64,000 nucleotides of DNA, taken from the NCBI GenBank assembly GCA_010093485.1, contig MU001518.1, positions 62,001 to 126,000 on the forward strand, given 5' to 3'. Position numbers and translations under genes: made by a program. The notes under the pieces are model-generated. The model did no database searches. It was given only the letters and a program-made list of their open reading frames with translations, and was not told the DNA's origin. The stretch is from Karstenula rhodostoma CBS 690.94. Lineage: Eukaryota; Ascomycota; Dothideomycetes; Pleosporales; Didymosphaeriaceae. This document shows positions 45,762-57,377 of this stretch, piece after piece. Within the stretch, counting starts at the first letter, position 1; each line of letters opens with the position of its first letter.

Positions 45762-47073
45762 TTACAAATAGATAGTCGTCGTCACAGCCTTGCACCCCTC
45801 CGCAGCAGCGCTCTCATAGCCGGGCGCAGAGGCCTGGGTAACGGACACGTGCAGAGTGGAGGTGATGGACACGACGGAAAGGATGGTGGTCGGGTCCGCG
45901 TGGGCGTAGCCACCGCCGGCGACGGGGGTGATGGGCGTCAGGACGGTGCGGATGGTGGTTGGGTAGACGATTGAAGTTTCGGTTAGGTGGGGGGCGGGGG
46001 TCGCGATGGAGGAGGCGGCGGCGGTGGAGTTGGAGTAGATGGGGATGGAGGAGTTGGCCACTGTGGGGATGGCGGTGCCGATGGGGATGGCGATCGAGGT
46101 GGTGTTGATGGTGACGGGGACGGCGATGACGCTGCTGACTGAGGTGGGGTTGACGATGACGGGGATGATGACTGAGGAGGCGCTGGCGCTGGCGATTGCC
46201 GTGGGTTTGATAACGCTTGGGGTAGCGACGGAGACGGCGGCGGAGGTGCTCTTGGGGCCAGCGGTTGAGGAGGCGGCGGCATCGCAGAGATCGCCGGCGG
46301 CGTCGACCTTGCCTACGACCCAGGTTGCGGCGTCGTCGACGTAGAGGTCAAAGTAGTCCAAGTGCTGGGTGACGTTGTCGCCGCCGGCGCAGATGGGATC
46401 GCCCGCGCCACAGTAGTTGCGGAGAACAGACGCGTATGCTTGGAGGCGCGCGAGGCTGTCTGCATCGCGGGGCGTCCCCTGCAGCGAGGCACCGTCGAGG
46501 ACGTTGTAGGACTGGTCGGCGACGTGTCGTGGGTCGCCCCAAACAACGGCAGCGGCAACTTCTCCACGTTAGCTTGGTTCAAAATCACATCATAGGCATT
46601 CCATTCCACAGTGGGAAGGGGGTTTGGTTCTACTCACTGGCTTTTCCGGCCGCAGACGTAGGATCGATTCCCAAACTTCCGTCCGAGCATCCACCACCTG
46701 AAAGCACGTCGCCCATCACGTTGGCTCCCTGCGAGTACCCGCCGAGCACAATGTGCGCGCAGGGGCACTGGGCCTGGTAGGCAGTGATCTGAGCGATGCC
46801 GTTGGCATCACCCTCGCCCACCTGCGTGCAGTAGGGGCCGCCGACCGTAGTGTCGTACTTGACGTCCATGTAGTCGCACGTCTTGCCCTCAGCAACCAAC
46901 TTGGCGCAGGTGGCATCGAGGAACGGCGTGGTGCGGCCATCGTGATAGGGGGCGTCGTTCCCACGGGCGAAGAAGATGAGTGTGTCGACACATTCCGCGG
47001 TGAGCTTGGGGGTTTCGCTGGCCTGCGCGGCGACGAGGCCGACAGCACCAAGAGCGAGGAGAGCGAATGACAT
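45762..47073 (-). CDS. Cutinase-like (CE5) secreted esterase with Ser/Thr/Val-rich tail
   Basis: Exons 47073–46638 and 46558–45762 give 410 residues. A signal peptide (MSFALLALGAVGLVAAQA) precedes the fold: FFARGNDAPYHDGRT, then the nucleophile elbow GGYSQGANVMGDVL (Ser114), then GDPRHVADQSYN, then the Asp-loop YCGAGDPICAGG and the catalytic-His region VTQHLDYF. This is the cutinase/acetylxylan esterase family. The last 150 or so residues are very rich in Ser, Thr, Val, Ile and Ala, unlike compact cutinases of about 220 residues. They may be an O-glycosylated stalk or wall anchor. No clear GPI hydrophobic end is seen. It is expected to act on cutin or acetylated polysaccharide outside the cell. 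Confidence 0.82.
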
Positions 47074-48203
47074 GGTCAGGTATTATGAGTATGCCTGTGT
47101 TAGGGCAAACGAGTGTGGACGTGAAATGCAAGATAAGATCCAATTATGAGGTATAAACGAAAGGAAGTGGGAGGCAAGTACAGAATGACTGGGGCAGCGA
47201 AGAGACCATTTTAAGACACAATTCCCATCGCAGGGCTGCTGGGCCGAAATGCCATCCCAGCAAGCGCTCAACATGACGGGTAGACCTTGTGTGCGGTGGG
47301 GTGTCCAATATTGTTACCGGCTCCGGCGGCGACTTCATACTCGGGTCTAGCAGCTGTTGCTTCGGAGAGGACCTGAGTACCAGGCGTGGGACCCGAAGAT
47401 GGCCCGAAGCTAGTTCTCGCACCTAATAGAGATTTCGTGTACTAATGTTGGACATCCGCTCCGATGGGCTTGAAGCTTAAATTGTTGGCTTCGAGCAGCG
47501 ACATCCCAGTATTCCGTTGGCGAAGCACCGTTGTAGCCGTACGTCGGCAGCATTCGATCGTGTGGTGCTTGAAGACCGTGCTCGACAGGTACCCGCTCAT
47601 CTAGCCCTGTTGAGTCGAGACACTTGCCTATCGAATTTGATGCGAAGCGTAGCGTCTCGGTACCTCTATAAGCGTGATTATGGTATTTCGGCTTGTCCGC
47701 AAGGACTTTCCGCCCAAACTAGCGCCAGCGTCCGAGGAGCAATTCGTACTCGTGTACACAGTAGCCGGGTATTAATAGCGCTCGCAGTGTTTCCGCCGTC
47801 CAGAGTACCGTGTTCGTTCTGCCCTATTGCTGGGCGTAGCTGGCCAGATCAGGCTGCGACCGTTTGTGCATAGTACGGCGCGGAGTGGTGCTGTGGTGGC
47901 GATTTGCGAAGCCTCTGTTAGTTTTACAACGGGATGATGTGTTGGAAGTCGCTAGCGCAATTGACTTTCCCGTGACGTCACGTGGTCTAATAATAGATGG
48001 ATGCACGGAACAGGGTCATCGCACGCGAGCGTTATCGATAGTGATTGTGTGCATTTGACCGCTAATCGTCACGCCCGACTCCGTACAGCTTTCAGACCGC
48101 AGGACAAAGCCTCCCAGATGTCATGTCGAATTGAGTAGTTCTTCGAGAGCCGTCCAAGTCGACTGTTCGACATAGATATCATTATTACCATCTTGACCAG
48201 AAC
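47074..48203. other. Intergenic, no gene seen
   Basis: About 1.1 kb upstream of the cutinase-like gene and upstream of the GST-like gene. Open frames such as 47517–47873 have no family resemblance. No repeat or RNA was recognised. Confidence 0.45.
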
Positions 48204-49628
48204 ATGAGAATTACACTGTTCACCGACCCTACCGAGATGCGGTGTTTCTACAGCATCATACCATGGAGACGGTTATCTGCAAGGTCGAGTTTCATTTCCA
48301 ATGGCACTAGCATCCATTTTTTGTGTAATTCTTGCATGCCAAAGTTGTGCAATGCTTCGACTCGTCCACTTCTTCTCGTTATAAGACTGCGATATGCTTT
48401 GAAACGCTATAGCCCGATCCCACGAGATGAGGGTCCAAACCGACGTACATTGATGCTTGAAGCCTTTGGCTGGTCAGTGGCGCACAGGAACCAGTTCTCA
48501 ATATGGCCACGAACCGTTGCGTCGCTCGAACGGAGCCTCGGTTTCTTGCGCGGGGTCCCTTCCATGCTCCCGCGCCCCCTCTTGACATCCTCATTTGGCA
48601 TATCCTACCGCAAAATTCCCATCCTCGCAATCGGTAAGGATGTCTACTGCGACACCTCGCTCATCGTTGAAGCCCTCGAGCAATTCTTCCCGTCAAGCGA
48701 CGGCTGGGGCACTGTTTACCCTCCCAGTGCAGTCCCAGGATGGAACTACCGAGGTTTCGCACGCGGCTTTGCGAGTTTCTGGACAGACGTACGTATGCCC
48801 ACACCGCGATAAACGACCCACGTAATCAGTCGAAGCGGTGTTGGTAGTCAAGAAGGGAGACCAGTATACCGCTTGCTAACGGCAATGCAGAGGCCATTCT
48901 TCCGTACCACCACAGGGCTCATCCCCCCCTCCGTATGGGCGTCTCCCTTCGGCACCGACCGCGCTCAGCTTATAGGGCACACGCTTGACCCCGACAAGCT
49001 TGCCGCGAAGGTCCCCCAGAATCTCGGCGCGTTCGAAACACATCTGAGCCTTTTGGAGCCAGCGCTCAAAGACACTAGTAAGTGGCTGTTGCCAACGGAG
49101 ACGCCAAGTCTGGCAGATATAAGTGTCTACTACCAGCTGAAGTGGGGCATCGATATCGCGCGGGGCAAAGGCGTGTACGACCTTACGGGCGGGAGTGTGG
49201 GTGAGGATCGCGAGGATATTGCGCATGCTGTTTTCAACGAGGAACGGTATCCCGGGATTTGGGCGTGGTTTCATCGCTTCGAAGCGCACATCTCCACTCT
49301 CACGAATCTGGAGACCGAAATCAAACCTGGGGATATGGCGTGGAAAGAAGCCATCCGGAGGTTAGAGGAAGAGGAACCATTGGGTCTAGTACCTACGCCT
49401 GCAGCTCCGAATAAGGAACTAGATGGGAGGATAGGTCTTGTAGAGGGCGCACTGGTCACCGTGGTGCCGGATGATACAGGAAGGGGGAATCCGACCGTGG
49501 GAACGCTGGTGGGTGTTGGGGTCGAGGAGGTTATCATTAAGCCTGAGAGAAGGGGAGAGGTGGGTGTTTGTATGCATTTCCCGAGGGTCGGGTTTGTGAT
49601 AAAGGGCGTAGAAGGGAGCAAGTTGTGA
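48204..49628 (+). CDS. Glutathione S-transferase-like protein, 5' end uncertain
   Basis: Two exons are clear: up to 48788 and 48891–49628 (102-nt intron). From about 48555 it reads MLPRPLLTSSFGISYRKIP, then LAIGKDVYCDTSLIVEALEQ, the second half of a thioredoxin-type GST N domain as seen in fungal GSTs. A helical C domain follows (DTSKWLLPTETPSLADISVY … PGIWAWFHRFEAHI), then an extra C-terminal β-rich segment to the stop. The expected first strand–helix (with an SPFA-like motif) is not visible in the open frame running back to 48204, so the true start exon is missing, divergent or lost. The substrate is unknown. Confidence 0.6.
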
Positions 49629-50699
49629 TTGCGCGGCGGAAGAGAAGACGGCGAAGGAGCTGCGCGTGGATCGGGTACTGAGTATTTTGGAAGATGCATA
49701 CTCATGAAAGGGCGGCTGATGGAGGCCGTTTGGAGTGATTGTTCTTTGTGCACGGCGATTTACTTTATCGTCTTTACGCTCGATTGCAATTCATCACGAA
49801 TTGATGCAAGTCCCACTCATTCAATTTTATGAAATCCTTTCTGACTGAGCATTTGGAGACTACTCGGGCTGTTTTGTTGATTGTGCCTGAGACAAGGTAA
49901 CACGGGGCGTAAGGCGCACCGGAACATAGGATTCTTCACGTCGCTTGACGTCACTGTGAAAGGCGCTCGATGTTAGCAAGGGAGAGCAGGGGATAATACA
50001 GTACGAAGTCGACGAGGCATATAATGACGAAAATGTCTTAGTTTGCTCCTATGGTCGTTAGGATGGGCTAAACGAGCACGCTGATGGATCACAATGAGCC
50101 GCCTTCTCTCGTACGACTTCCCTGAGGCAAATGTGTTCCAGCAGTGCAGGGCAAGATCAGCCTGATAGAACCAGAGAGATATAGATTTTATTGGATGGGG
50201 GCTGTAAACAAGACATTCAGGGGATATAGGCGTTTCCAGTAGATGTTAAGAGCGTGCCATACTTTCACCGGCACATAGCCCATCGAAATCCTGAAGGAAG
50301 TGTCTCATGTGTATTGGCCGTTAATGACGTCCCGGAATACGTACTGCCACGGCAGGACAGATCAGCAGAAGAGTTGAGGCATTTTGAAAAGTGACATTAA
50401 GATGTGAACGAGACTAGGGTGACGAATGTTTATTTGTAGTAAAAGGGGATTTTACCACAAAGCCACGCTAATCACTCGAGATATCGTGAAGCGCATGGGC
50501 GAAGAGTCCCAAACCGTATTTACCTTGCCTCCATGGGGGGAAGTAAAAGTGATCGTTACAGAGCGACTTTTCCTAGGGCATAATCCAAAACGCACCTCAT
50601 GTTGAACTAATGTTATGATGTGCAGATCTGCAACGAGGATGTTCTCGCTTCACTGTTGTTACTCTCGTTGTCCTGCAGTCACAATAATCCTACCGTACG
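49629..50699. other. Intergenic, no gene seen
   Basis: About 1.1 kb of moderate GC with no recognisable coding signal, RNA or repeat. Confidence 0.45.
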
Positions 50700-51300
50700 G
50701 AAGGAGCCATGCAGGAACGAAACCGTGGGGAAGAAGTGCGCTCTAAAAAAAAAGTTATGTCGATCTCGGTGTTCGTGTTTCTCCAATCACTGCCCCAATC
50801 ACTCCTCCGCCCCAAGCAAATCATCCCGATCGACATTGCGAGACTTTTTGGTATCCGAGTTGTACGCATGTAAGCTCGTGCACTCGGAAGAAGCTTATGG
50901 TGCGCCTGACGACGTCGCGTCCGCTGGGGCCAGGTTTTGACCGCATATGGGGCCGAAACAATCGCGGTATCCAAACACAGCACGATCATCCCTAACGTTT
51001 CGAACGAAACGTAAGAAAATCCTCCGCTTGCGAATCATATCTAAGCTTTCGGCTATCGGGTCGACCATCTCGGGCTCGAGGTTTGTGGCGTAGCGGTGGC
51101 CTAGTTCGTGCACGGCTACAGCTCCGTGGGCCTGTACTAAATTCGTGACGCCAGCCTGTAGGAAAGAGATGTATGATGATGGTGTTTCGTCGAGTCTTGA
51201 TATGGTAGGATTGCGAAGCGTAGATGCACGCTGTGGTAGGTCCGTGTAGCCCAGTACGCAAACGCACCGGACAACTATGCAAGGCCGTGCATGGTTATAT
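50700..51300 (-). pseudogene. Possible zinc-metallopeptidase remnant (HExxH)
   Basis: On the minus strand, SYISFLQAGVTNLVQAHGAV is followed by AVHELGHRYATNLEPEM at about 51060–51115, an HExxH zinc signature. Downstream, FGYRDCFGPICGQNLAPADA continues but only by changing frame. No start, signal peptide or complete exon chain could be built, so it is read as a degraded M35-like or related protease. An HExxH can arise by chance, so the call is tentative. Confidence 0.35.
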
Positions 51301-51648
51301 TATTGCAACAAGCAAAACACTATTATCCATGGAGATCAGTCAGTTCTGCCTTGATATCCTGCTTGTGGGCAAGATACTCTCTCACAAAGACCACCCCGCA
51401 CACTCTGTACCTGAGACAGAGCATCCATTCGAGTAGCTAACATGAAGATCGCCATTACACAGCCCACTATGGTTGCACCAAGGCATACAGCATCTGACCT
51501 TAGCATATGGAAAAGCTATAAGTACCTCCTCAATTCCCACCCCAATTCCATCATCACAACAGCACAATCACAACTTCCAACCAACACTACAAACACTCAA
51601 TTCGAACTACAATCTTGAGCTTCAAGCTTCAATCAACAAACCTTCAAA

Positions 51649-51966
51649 ATGTTCTCCAAGACCATCATCGCCGCCACCTTTACCTCCCTCTTCATCACCT
51701 CGGCCATCGGCGCCGCCATCGCTCCCGCCCCTGCTGCCCGCGCCGCTCTTATTGCGCCAGACCCAGGTTCGTATCCATTCTTGAAACTATCCCCACCTAG
51801 GAAACTTGAACCAGACTGACGTGCAGAAACAGACGCAGCTTGCAACTGCCCCAACAACTGCCAGCACAGTAACGGGGAAAGTTGCTCTTTCTACCGCGAC
51901 GGCAACCATCTTGACGGAATCTGCCAGCACACTGGCGAGGGCGGCCGCCTTTTGTGCGTTGCTTAG
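51649..51966 (+). CDS. Small secreted cysteine-rich protein (effector-like)
   Basis: Exons 51649–51766 and 51827–51966 (60-nt intron) give 85 residues. Residues of about 1–22 form a signal peptide (TIIAATFTSLFITSAIGAAI), then an Ala/Pro-rich stretch to about 40. The mature part has six cysteines (45, 47, 51, 59, 72, 83) in CNCPNNCQHSNGESC … ICQ … LLC, compatible with three disulfides. Small secreted Cys-rich proteins of plant-associated fungi often act as apoplastic effectors or antimicrobial peptides; that role here is inference. It sits isolated in an accessory region, with 1 kb or more of gene-poor DNA on either side apart from the HExxH remnant. Confidence 0.7.
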
Positions 51967-52781
51967 ATCGATGATGCTCTTGATTTAGAGATCCGTCGAT
52001 GAAGCTTTGGGGACGGGGGAAGGCAGGGGAATTTTACTGTACTGTTAAGGAGCACTAATCCTCACACTCGCTTGATCCGATAGTTTGCGCGGAATAGAAG
52101 GACTATAAGAGTGCTAGCCTGGAAGACTGTTCTTGTCTGTGTGAAGTTTCCCTTTTTCCCATTGCAACCCCGTTCAATGTCTGGTGCATTGAAGGCCTGT
52201 GAATGAGGCTTGTGGGTTCCACGAGTTATGAGTCATGTGATAATTGGAGTCTCTGTATAATTGGCTCTTACTACGGAACTATTCGTGCCTGATAAAATCT
52301 CAGTAACAGATCAACTGTCGCGAAGCTCATCTATTTACCGATTTACTACTTCCCCACTTTCAAATGGGCTTATGAGACAAGCCTGGTGACCCGTTGTCGT
52401 CAGGATTGTAGTATAGCCTCGTCGGGCTGCCATAAGACCAAAGCGAAATTGAAGATCTGACATCCGCTGTCGATATAGCTGTACCTAGCGGATCTCTCAG
52501 ACGTAGATTGATATGGTTGTGTTTCTCCATCTGTCTCAGTCACTAGATCGTCAAGTGAGGATTGATAAGTTCGCGTATACGATTACGAAGCATCTGTTAC
52601 CCAAGCCCCGCCCATGCACCATGCTGCATCGTCGCATCGTAGTATCTTGGCACGCAATGATCGCCACGAATCGTCATCATTTCCGTTCTACAAGTATAAG
52701 AGTGTTCGTGAGAAGTCTCGATGATATGCCTCAGCGCAATGTACCGAAGTCTTCATTGATATCATTTTTGTAGAAACTAAA
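51967..52781. other. Intergenic, no gene seen
   Basis: About 0.8 kb downstream of the small secreted protein. A frame at 52513–52773 has no motif. Nothing else was recognised. Confidence 0.45.
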
Positions 52782-53055
52782 ATGGTAAATCTGACGGCAA
52801 CCCTTACCACGCTCATCGCGGCCAATCACATCCTTGACTACCTCGATGTTCTCGACCCATTCGGTCATATTAGCGTGCGGAACTCAAATAAAAATAGCAC
52901 TTTCTTCATTGCGCTTCAGATGGGCGCCGGTGTCGTATCGAGTCTACAAGATATCGGGGGGTACCTTGTCTGGGACGGCTCGGGTGTCAATGGGACGGAC
53001 GGTGGATATGCGGAGTGATATATCCACCGCGAGGTGTTGAGGAGGTATCTGGACA
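52782..53055 (+). pseudogene. Class II aldolase/adducin-type fragment
   Basis: The reading LIAANHILDYLDVLDPFGHI followed by SVRN matches the N-terminal part of fungal class II aldolase/adducin proteins. It continues QMGAGVVSSLQDIGGYLVWD and GGYAE, then meets a TGA (about 53016–53018) where the family has Arg, and carries on as YIHREVLRRYLDI. It then stops abruptly at about 53050 where MFS-like sequence begins. The metal-binding His region and C-terminal half are absent. It is a truncated, dead remnant. Confidence 0.6.
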
Positions 53056-55419
53056 TTAACGCATCTTGACCAAGAACGCGTCTTTCAATACCCCAAGGAG
53101 GATCCTAACTTCCAATTTCCCAACTCCTACGCCGAAGGCCAACTTATTTCAAGATATTCCAGTCGTGCAAGCAGAAAGCCTACGAACCTGCCTGAGGCAT
53201 CTACGAATGCAGTTGACACTGAGAAGCAGGAGCCTCAGAATGTCAACACCTTCCAAAAACCTCCAACCGGCATTGAAGAAGCGATTGAGGATCCTACGAG
53301 GCACATCGAGAAGATCTCATCACGTTCTACTAATGCCTATAACTCGAGTGAAAGGCTTCATCCTATACTACCCGGCATCGAACGAGCAAGGTCACTTCCA
53401 TATACCGCCGAAAGGTTGCGTTATGACGAGCAGGCTGCGATAGAGAGAACAGAGTCGAGGCTAATTGCACCGACGAAGACTGCAGACAGGTTGACTCTTG
53501 TCGACTGGTACTCTAGAGACGATCCGGATAACCCGCAGGTGAGAGGTCTTCCGTCAGGCAAGAGATCGGCGTGTTTACAATGTGTTGCAGAACTGGTCCC
53601 TGAAGAAGAAAGTATGGACAGCGCTCTTGATCAACATTTACACTTTTGTGGTGTATTGCTCGAGCAGTATCTACGTTTCCAGCGAGGAGTGGGTACATAT
53701 AAGGTTTGGTGTGGCGCCGTTCAAGGCGTCTCTAAGCCTGGTCCTCTACGTCTTGGGTGTGCTTCCAAATAGTCCATGTCGGCTTATATAATGCTTGGAC
53801 TAAATTTAAGTACACTTTGCTCCCTCACGAGGAGCAATGCAATACTACAACTTGTGGCCTAGTACTATATAAAAGAAAAAGTTGTTCACGAAGGCTGACA
53901 GCATACAGGCTATGGAATCGGTCCTGGGATATTCGCTCCGTTATCGGAAGGTATGTTTTGATCATCGATTCCAGAGAGCATCGCTCGCTCACTCTGCCTA
54001 TAGTCCCGGTTTTCGGAAGAAACATCCCCTACATCACTACCTTCGCTCTGTTCACTATTCTCGCGCTACCGACTGCTCTGGTCGATAATCTAGGAGGCTT
54101 GCTTGTATTGCGTTTTCTACTTGACTTTCTTGGTAGTCCCTGTCTAGCTAACGGAGGTGCAAGCAGAGGAGTAAGCACTTCAGCCCTCCGAAATGCTTCT
54201 CACTAACACTTCAAAGGACATGTTCTCATTTCTATATCTGCCCTACGCCATAGCGTCCTGGGTCAGCGCCGCCTTCGCCGCACCCGCCCTTGGTCCCTTG
54301 ATCACCGGCTTCGCCGTCTACGCAGTCTACTCAGAGAACTGGTGTTGGTCACAGTGGGAGGTACTGTGGATGGCTGGGCCGGTTTTCTCGTTGTTCTTCT
54401 TCTTTGTGCCCGAGACTTCGCCCTCGAATATCCTACTAAATCGCGCAGCACGCCTACGGAAAGCTTCGGGAAATGAAAACATCCGCTCGCAAACCGAGAT
54501 TGAGCGCAAAGATACCCCGCTTAGCACAATCATTCTTGAAGCGATCTGGAAACCAATCGAGATTACATTCAAAGATCCTGCGTTATTTTTCCTTCCTTTA
54601 CAGCTTTCTGCGGGTGTATATGCACCGACTAACGGCCTTTTACAGATCCTTTTCGTAAATACCTATACGGCTTTGATCTACGGCATCTACTACAGTTTCT
54701 TCGAAGTTTCCGCACTCGTTTATCCTATCATGTACGGCTTTAACGCTGACGAAACAGGCCTCGTATCTTTATGCATCATTGTAAGTCACTCGTTCTTTCA
54801 AAACATCAACTAAATCCATGGCTAGGTCGGCTGCCTCATATCCATGACCATATACGTTTCTTACTTGCACTTCTACCTCGTTCCCAACGTGCTCCAGAAC
54901 GGCCTCAGCGCGCAAGAATTTCGCCTTCTACCCGCATTCATCGTTTGCTTCGGGACCCCAATAGGCCTGTTTATGTTCGCGTGGCTCGCAAATCCGAGCA
55001 TCCACTGGATGGGAACCGTGGTCGGATGTACACTTTACGCGGTCACCGTGTACATCATCATGCAGTGTATCTTTAGTAAGTAACATATAAGCCTCATGCA
55101 GCGTATTTACAGAGATACTAACAAGGGATAAGCTTATATTCCGATGTCATACCCGCAGTATGCCGCGTCACTGTTTGCGGGAAACGACTTCTTCCGCTCG
55201 CTCTTTGCATTTGGCTCGGTTCTGTTCTCGAGATCGATGTACGTTGATCTCGGTGTAGGTAAGGGATTGAGTCTGTTGGGAGGTCTCAGTGTTATGGGAA
55301 TCGTAAGTGAAATTACTAGTGATGAGTGTGGCTGTGGCTGATAATCCTAGATTGGGATGTGGGCGCTATACTTCTACGGAGCGAGATTGAGGGCAAGGTC
55401 GAAGTTTGCTATTTCTTAA
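53056..55419 (+). CDS. MFS multidrug-type transporter (DHA1-like), 5' end damaged
   Basis: Exons ending at 53538, then 53591–53756, 53909–53950, 54004–54170, 54217–54780, 54826–55075, 55133–55302 and 55351–55419 join cleanly. The text LVDWYSRDDPDNPQNWS leads into membrane helices, with FLLDFLGSPCLANGGAS, the cytosolic loop and YAIASWVSAAFAAPALGPLI. These are typical of fungal DHA1 drug/polyamine transporters of about 12 helices. The 5' end is faulty: RILTKN (53061–53078) and RVFQYPKEDP (from 53078) are in frames offset by one base, a TAA lies just before, and no start codon is found. It may start at an unseen exon, or be a pseudogene created by the rearrangement with the aldolase fragment. 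Confidence 0.65.
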
Positions 55420-55691
55420 GAGAAGACCAGAGGGTTTAGGGACTGGGTGCGACCTCGGCTGGTGTCTGGTTTAATGTGAAATTGAAACGAAGGTTGATGA
55501 GTGCGCTACCCTGAGCACAAATAGGCAGCTTCGGAAGACCAAGAAATATAACTTGGAGATGATTTTGGTTGGAGATAGAACGTAATACCTAGGGCGGCAA
55601 GAAATAATTCTCACTGAACATAGCGAGCAGATTGAAATGTTAAGTTGATTTGTTTAATGGAAGTAATGATACGTAAAAAATATCTTCAAAG

Positions 55692-57377
55692 TTACAACTC
55701 GACGTGTCGGCGAAGAGCAGGATGATGAGGCATAAGCCCGCGCCTCTTCAGCCCAGTATCTATAGGGAAAGCGTCAAAATCGCTGTGGCAGATCGTGTTC
55801 TTGGGCGGCAATTCACCCGTCTTCAAGTACTTCTGCACGTACGATGAAGTGCAGTTTGAAGAAGCGACCACCAGGCCGTGTCCGACCGCCTCTTGGAGCA
55901 GTATAGCCGAGCCCTCAAAGTACCCAGACATGAGCTCAGCAGAACTCGACACCGGATCGATGACGTTATCAGCAAAAAGGATAGGGTTGCTCGTATTGAT
56001 CTTTTTAAAACCGGAGAAAAGCTGGCTCTTGGGCGGCGTGATGTCTAAAAGTCGGCACTGCGGCACGACAGCCACCGGCCAGGTGTCACCAAGGTAAGTG
56101 CTGAGCTTCTTCTGCTCCGCGAAGAGGGCCACAAGCGCTTTTTCACTGCTGTTGAAGCTCTTGTGGTTATCGTTGCAGGCGATCACCTCCTTGGGCAGCA
56201 ATGTATCGAATGCACCTGGTGAATAATTGCATTGACTGCTTGGTGCAAGGCCCATGCCCGAGACTGCGGCAGCCAGAGACCCATTTCGCTGCTCAAGGCC
56301 ATCGGCCACGGCCGCCAGGATGGGGAAGTATACTGGCGGGTTGTAAACGGCTATCATGATGAAACCCCGGAGGTCAATGTGGGTAACGACGGTAGGAAAT
56401 TGGAGGAACAGCGAGTCACTGACGGGGATGGAATTTTCTTCCAAATCTGCGAGGATAGCGTCGAACCGATCCTTGATGTCGGAAGCAGTCGAGCCATTGC
56501 GATAGAAAGCGCACAGCGGACCGGCTTGGGCGCAAGTCTTGAAGAATTCTTCGACAGAGGCATCGGCCTGGAGGAGATTCTGTGACCAGTTACCGTGGTA
56601 GTAGTCATCGCCATCGACTACAGCATCAATGAGGAACTTCCCCACGCGGTCTGGATAGAGTGCTGCAAACGTGGTTCCTAGAACTGTGCCGTAAGAAGCA
56701 CCGTAGAAGTCCACTTTAGCGTCCTCACGCGATTTTCCTTGGCTCTTGGCTAACAGTTCGGCGTATTGCAGCATGTCCCTGGCTGTCGCTGGCGTGTTCG
56801 CGTACTTGGCAGTCTTGTTCAGGTTCTGTGTGCACCAGGTGCCAAACGTGCCGGATGCCTCGTAGTACTTGCTGATGGACACATTACTATGCGGGTCAAC
56901 GTTGTCGTAGATCTGGCCATAGTAGTAGTCTCTCAGCCAAGGTTTTCCGTCGAAGCAATCGAGGAGTGGGCCACTGTTGTTTACACCCCGAGGATCCATG
57001 CCAACAATATTGTACTCGTCGCCGAGGAGCTCCAATAATTGGGGCAGTAGTGTTATCAACGCACTGACGGCCGAGTCACCTGGACCGCCAGGGTTGAAGA
57101 TGATGTCGCCTTGTGCGGGTTGCTGTGCAGCTTCATATCTAAGGAAGGCGATATTTGTAAAGCCGGCGTCCAGGTCATCGTAGTCAAGGGGGACTTCGAG
57201 TTGGGTACACGTGTAGTTGTCGAAACAAGGGATATATCGTATGTCTTTCGTAACGGGAATGTCTCTGAAGCTTTGAGCCATGGATGTATTTGTTGCATTG
57301 TACTCGCGCTGCGACAACGCGGGACCAGCAGCGGCAGATGCCGCAAGCCCAGCAAAGTAATACTGCCAAGTGAACAT
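55692..57377 (-). CDS. Secreted TAP-type α/β-hydrolase peptidase
   Basis: A single exon of 561 residues with a signal peptide (about 1–22, YYFAGLAASAAAGPALS) and many N-glycosylation sites. The α/β-hydrolase elements are complete: oxyanion NPGGPG (95–100), nucleophile elbow YGASYG (Ser228), acid candidate Asp474 in NVIDPVS, and His500 in AVGHGLV within the TAP-like C-terminal domain. Bacterial and fungal relatives are tripeptidyl aminopeptidases or prolyl-type exopeptidases (S33). It probably trims peptides outside the cell. Its position between a transporter and an amino-acid regulator/aminotransferase pair suggests use of external peptides. Confidence 0.85.
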   Translation of the reverse strand: MFTWQYYFAGLAASAAAGPALSQREYNATNTSMAQSFRDIPVTKDIRYIPCFDNYTCTQLEVPLDYDDLDAGFTNIAFLRYEAAQQPAQGDIIFNPGGPGDSAVSALITLLPQLLELLGDEYNIVGMDPRGVNNSGPLLDCFDGKPWLRDYYYGQIYDNVDPHSNVSISKYYEASGTFGTWCTQNLNKTAKYANTPATARDMLQYAELLAKSQGKSREDAKVDFYGASYGTVLGTTFAALYPDRVGKFLIDAVVDGDDYYHGNWSQNLLQADASVEEFFKTCAQAGPLCAFYRNGSTASDIKDRFDAILADLEENSIPVSDSLFLQFPTVVTHIDLRGFIMIAVYNPPVYFPILAAVADGLEQRNGSLAAAVSGMGLAPSSQCNYSPGAFDTLLPKEVIACNDNHKSFNSSEKALVALFAEQKKLSTYLGDTWPVAVVPQCRLLDITPPKSQLFSGFKKINTSNPILFADNVIDPVSSSAELMSGYFEGSAILLQEAVGHGLVVASSNCTSSYVQKYLKTGELPPKNTICHSDFDAFPIDTGLKRRGLMPHHPALRRHVEL

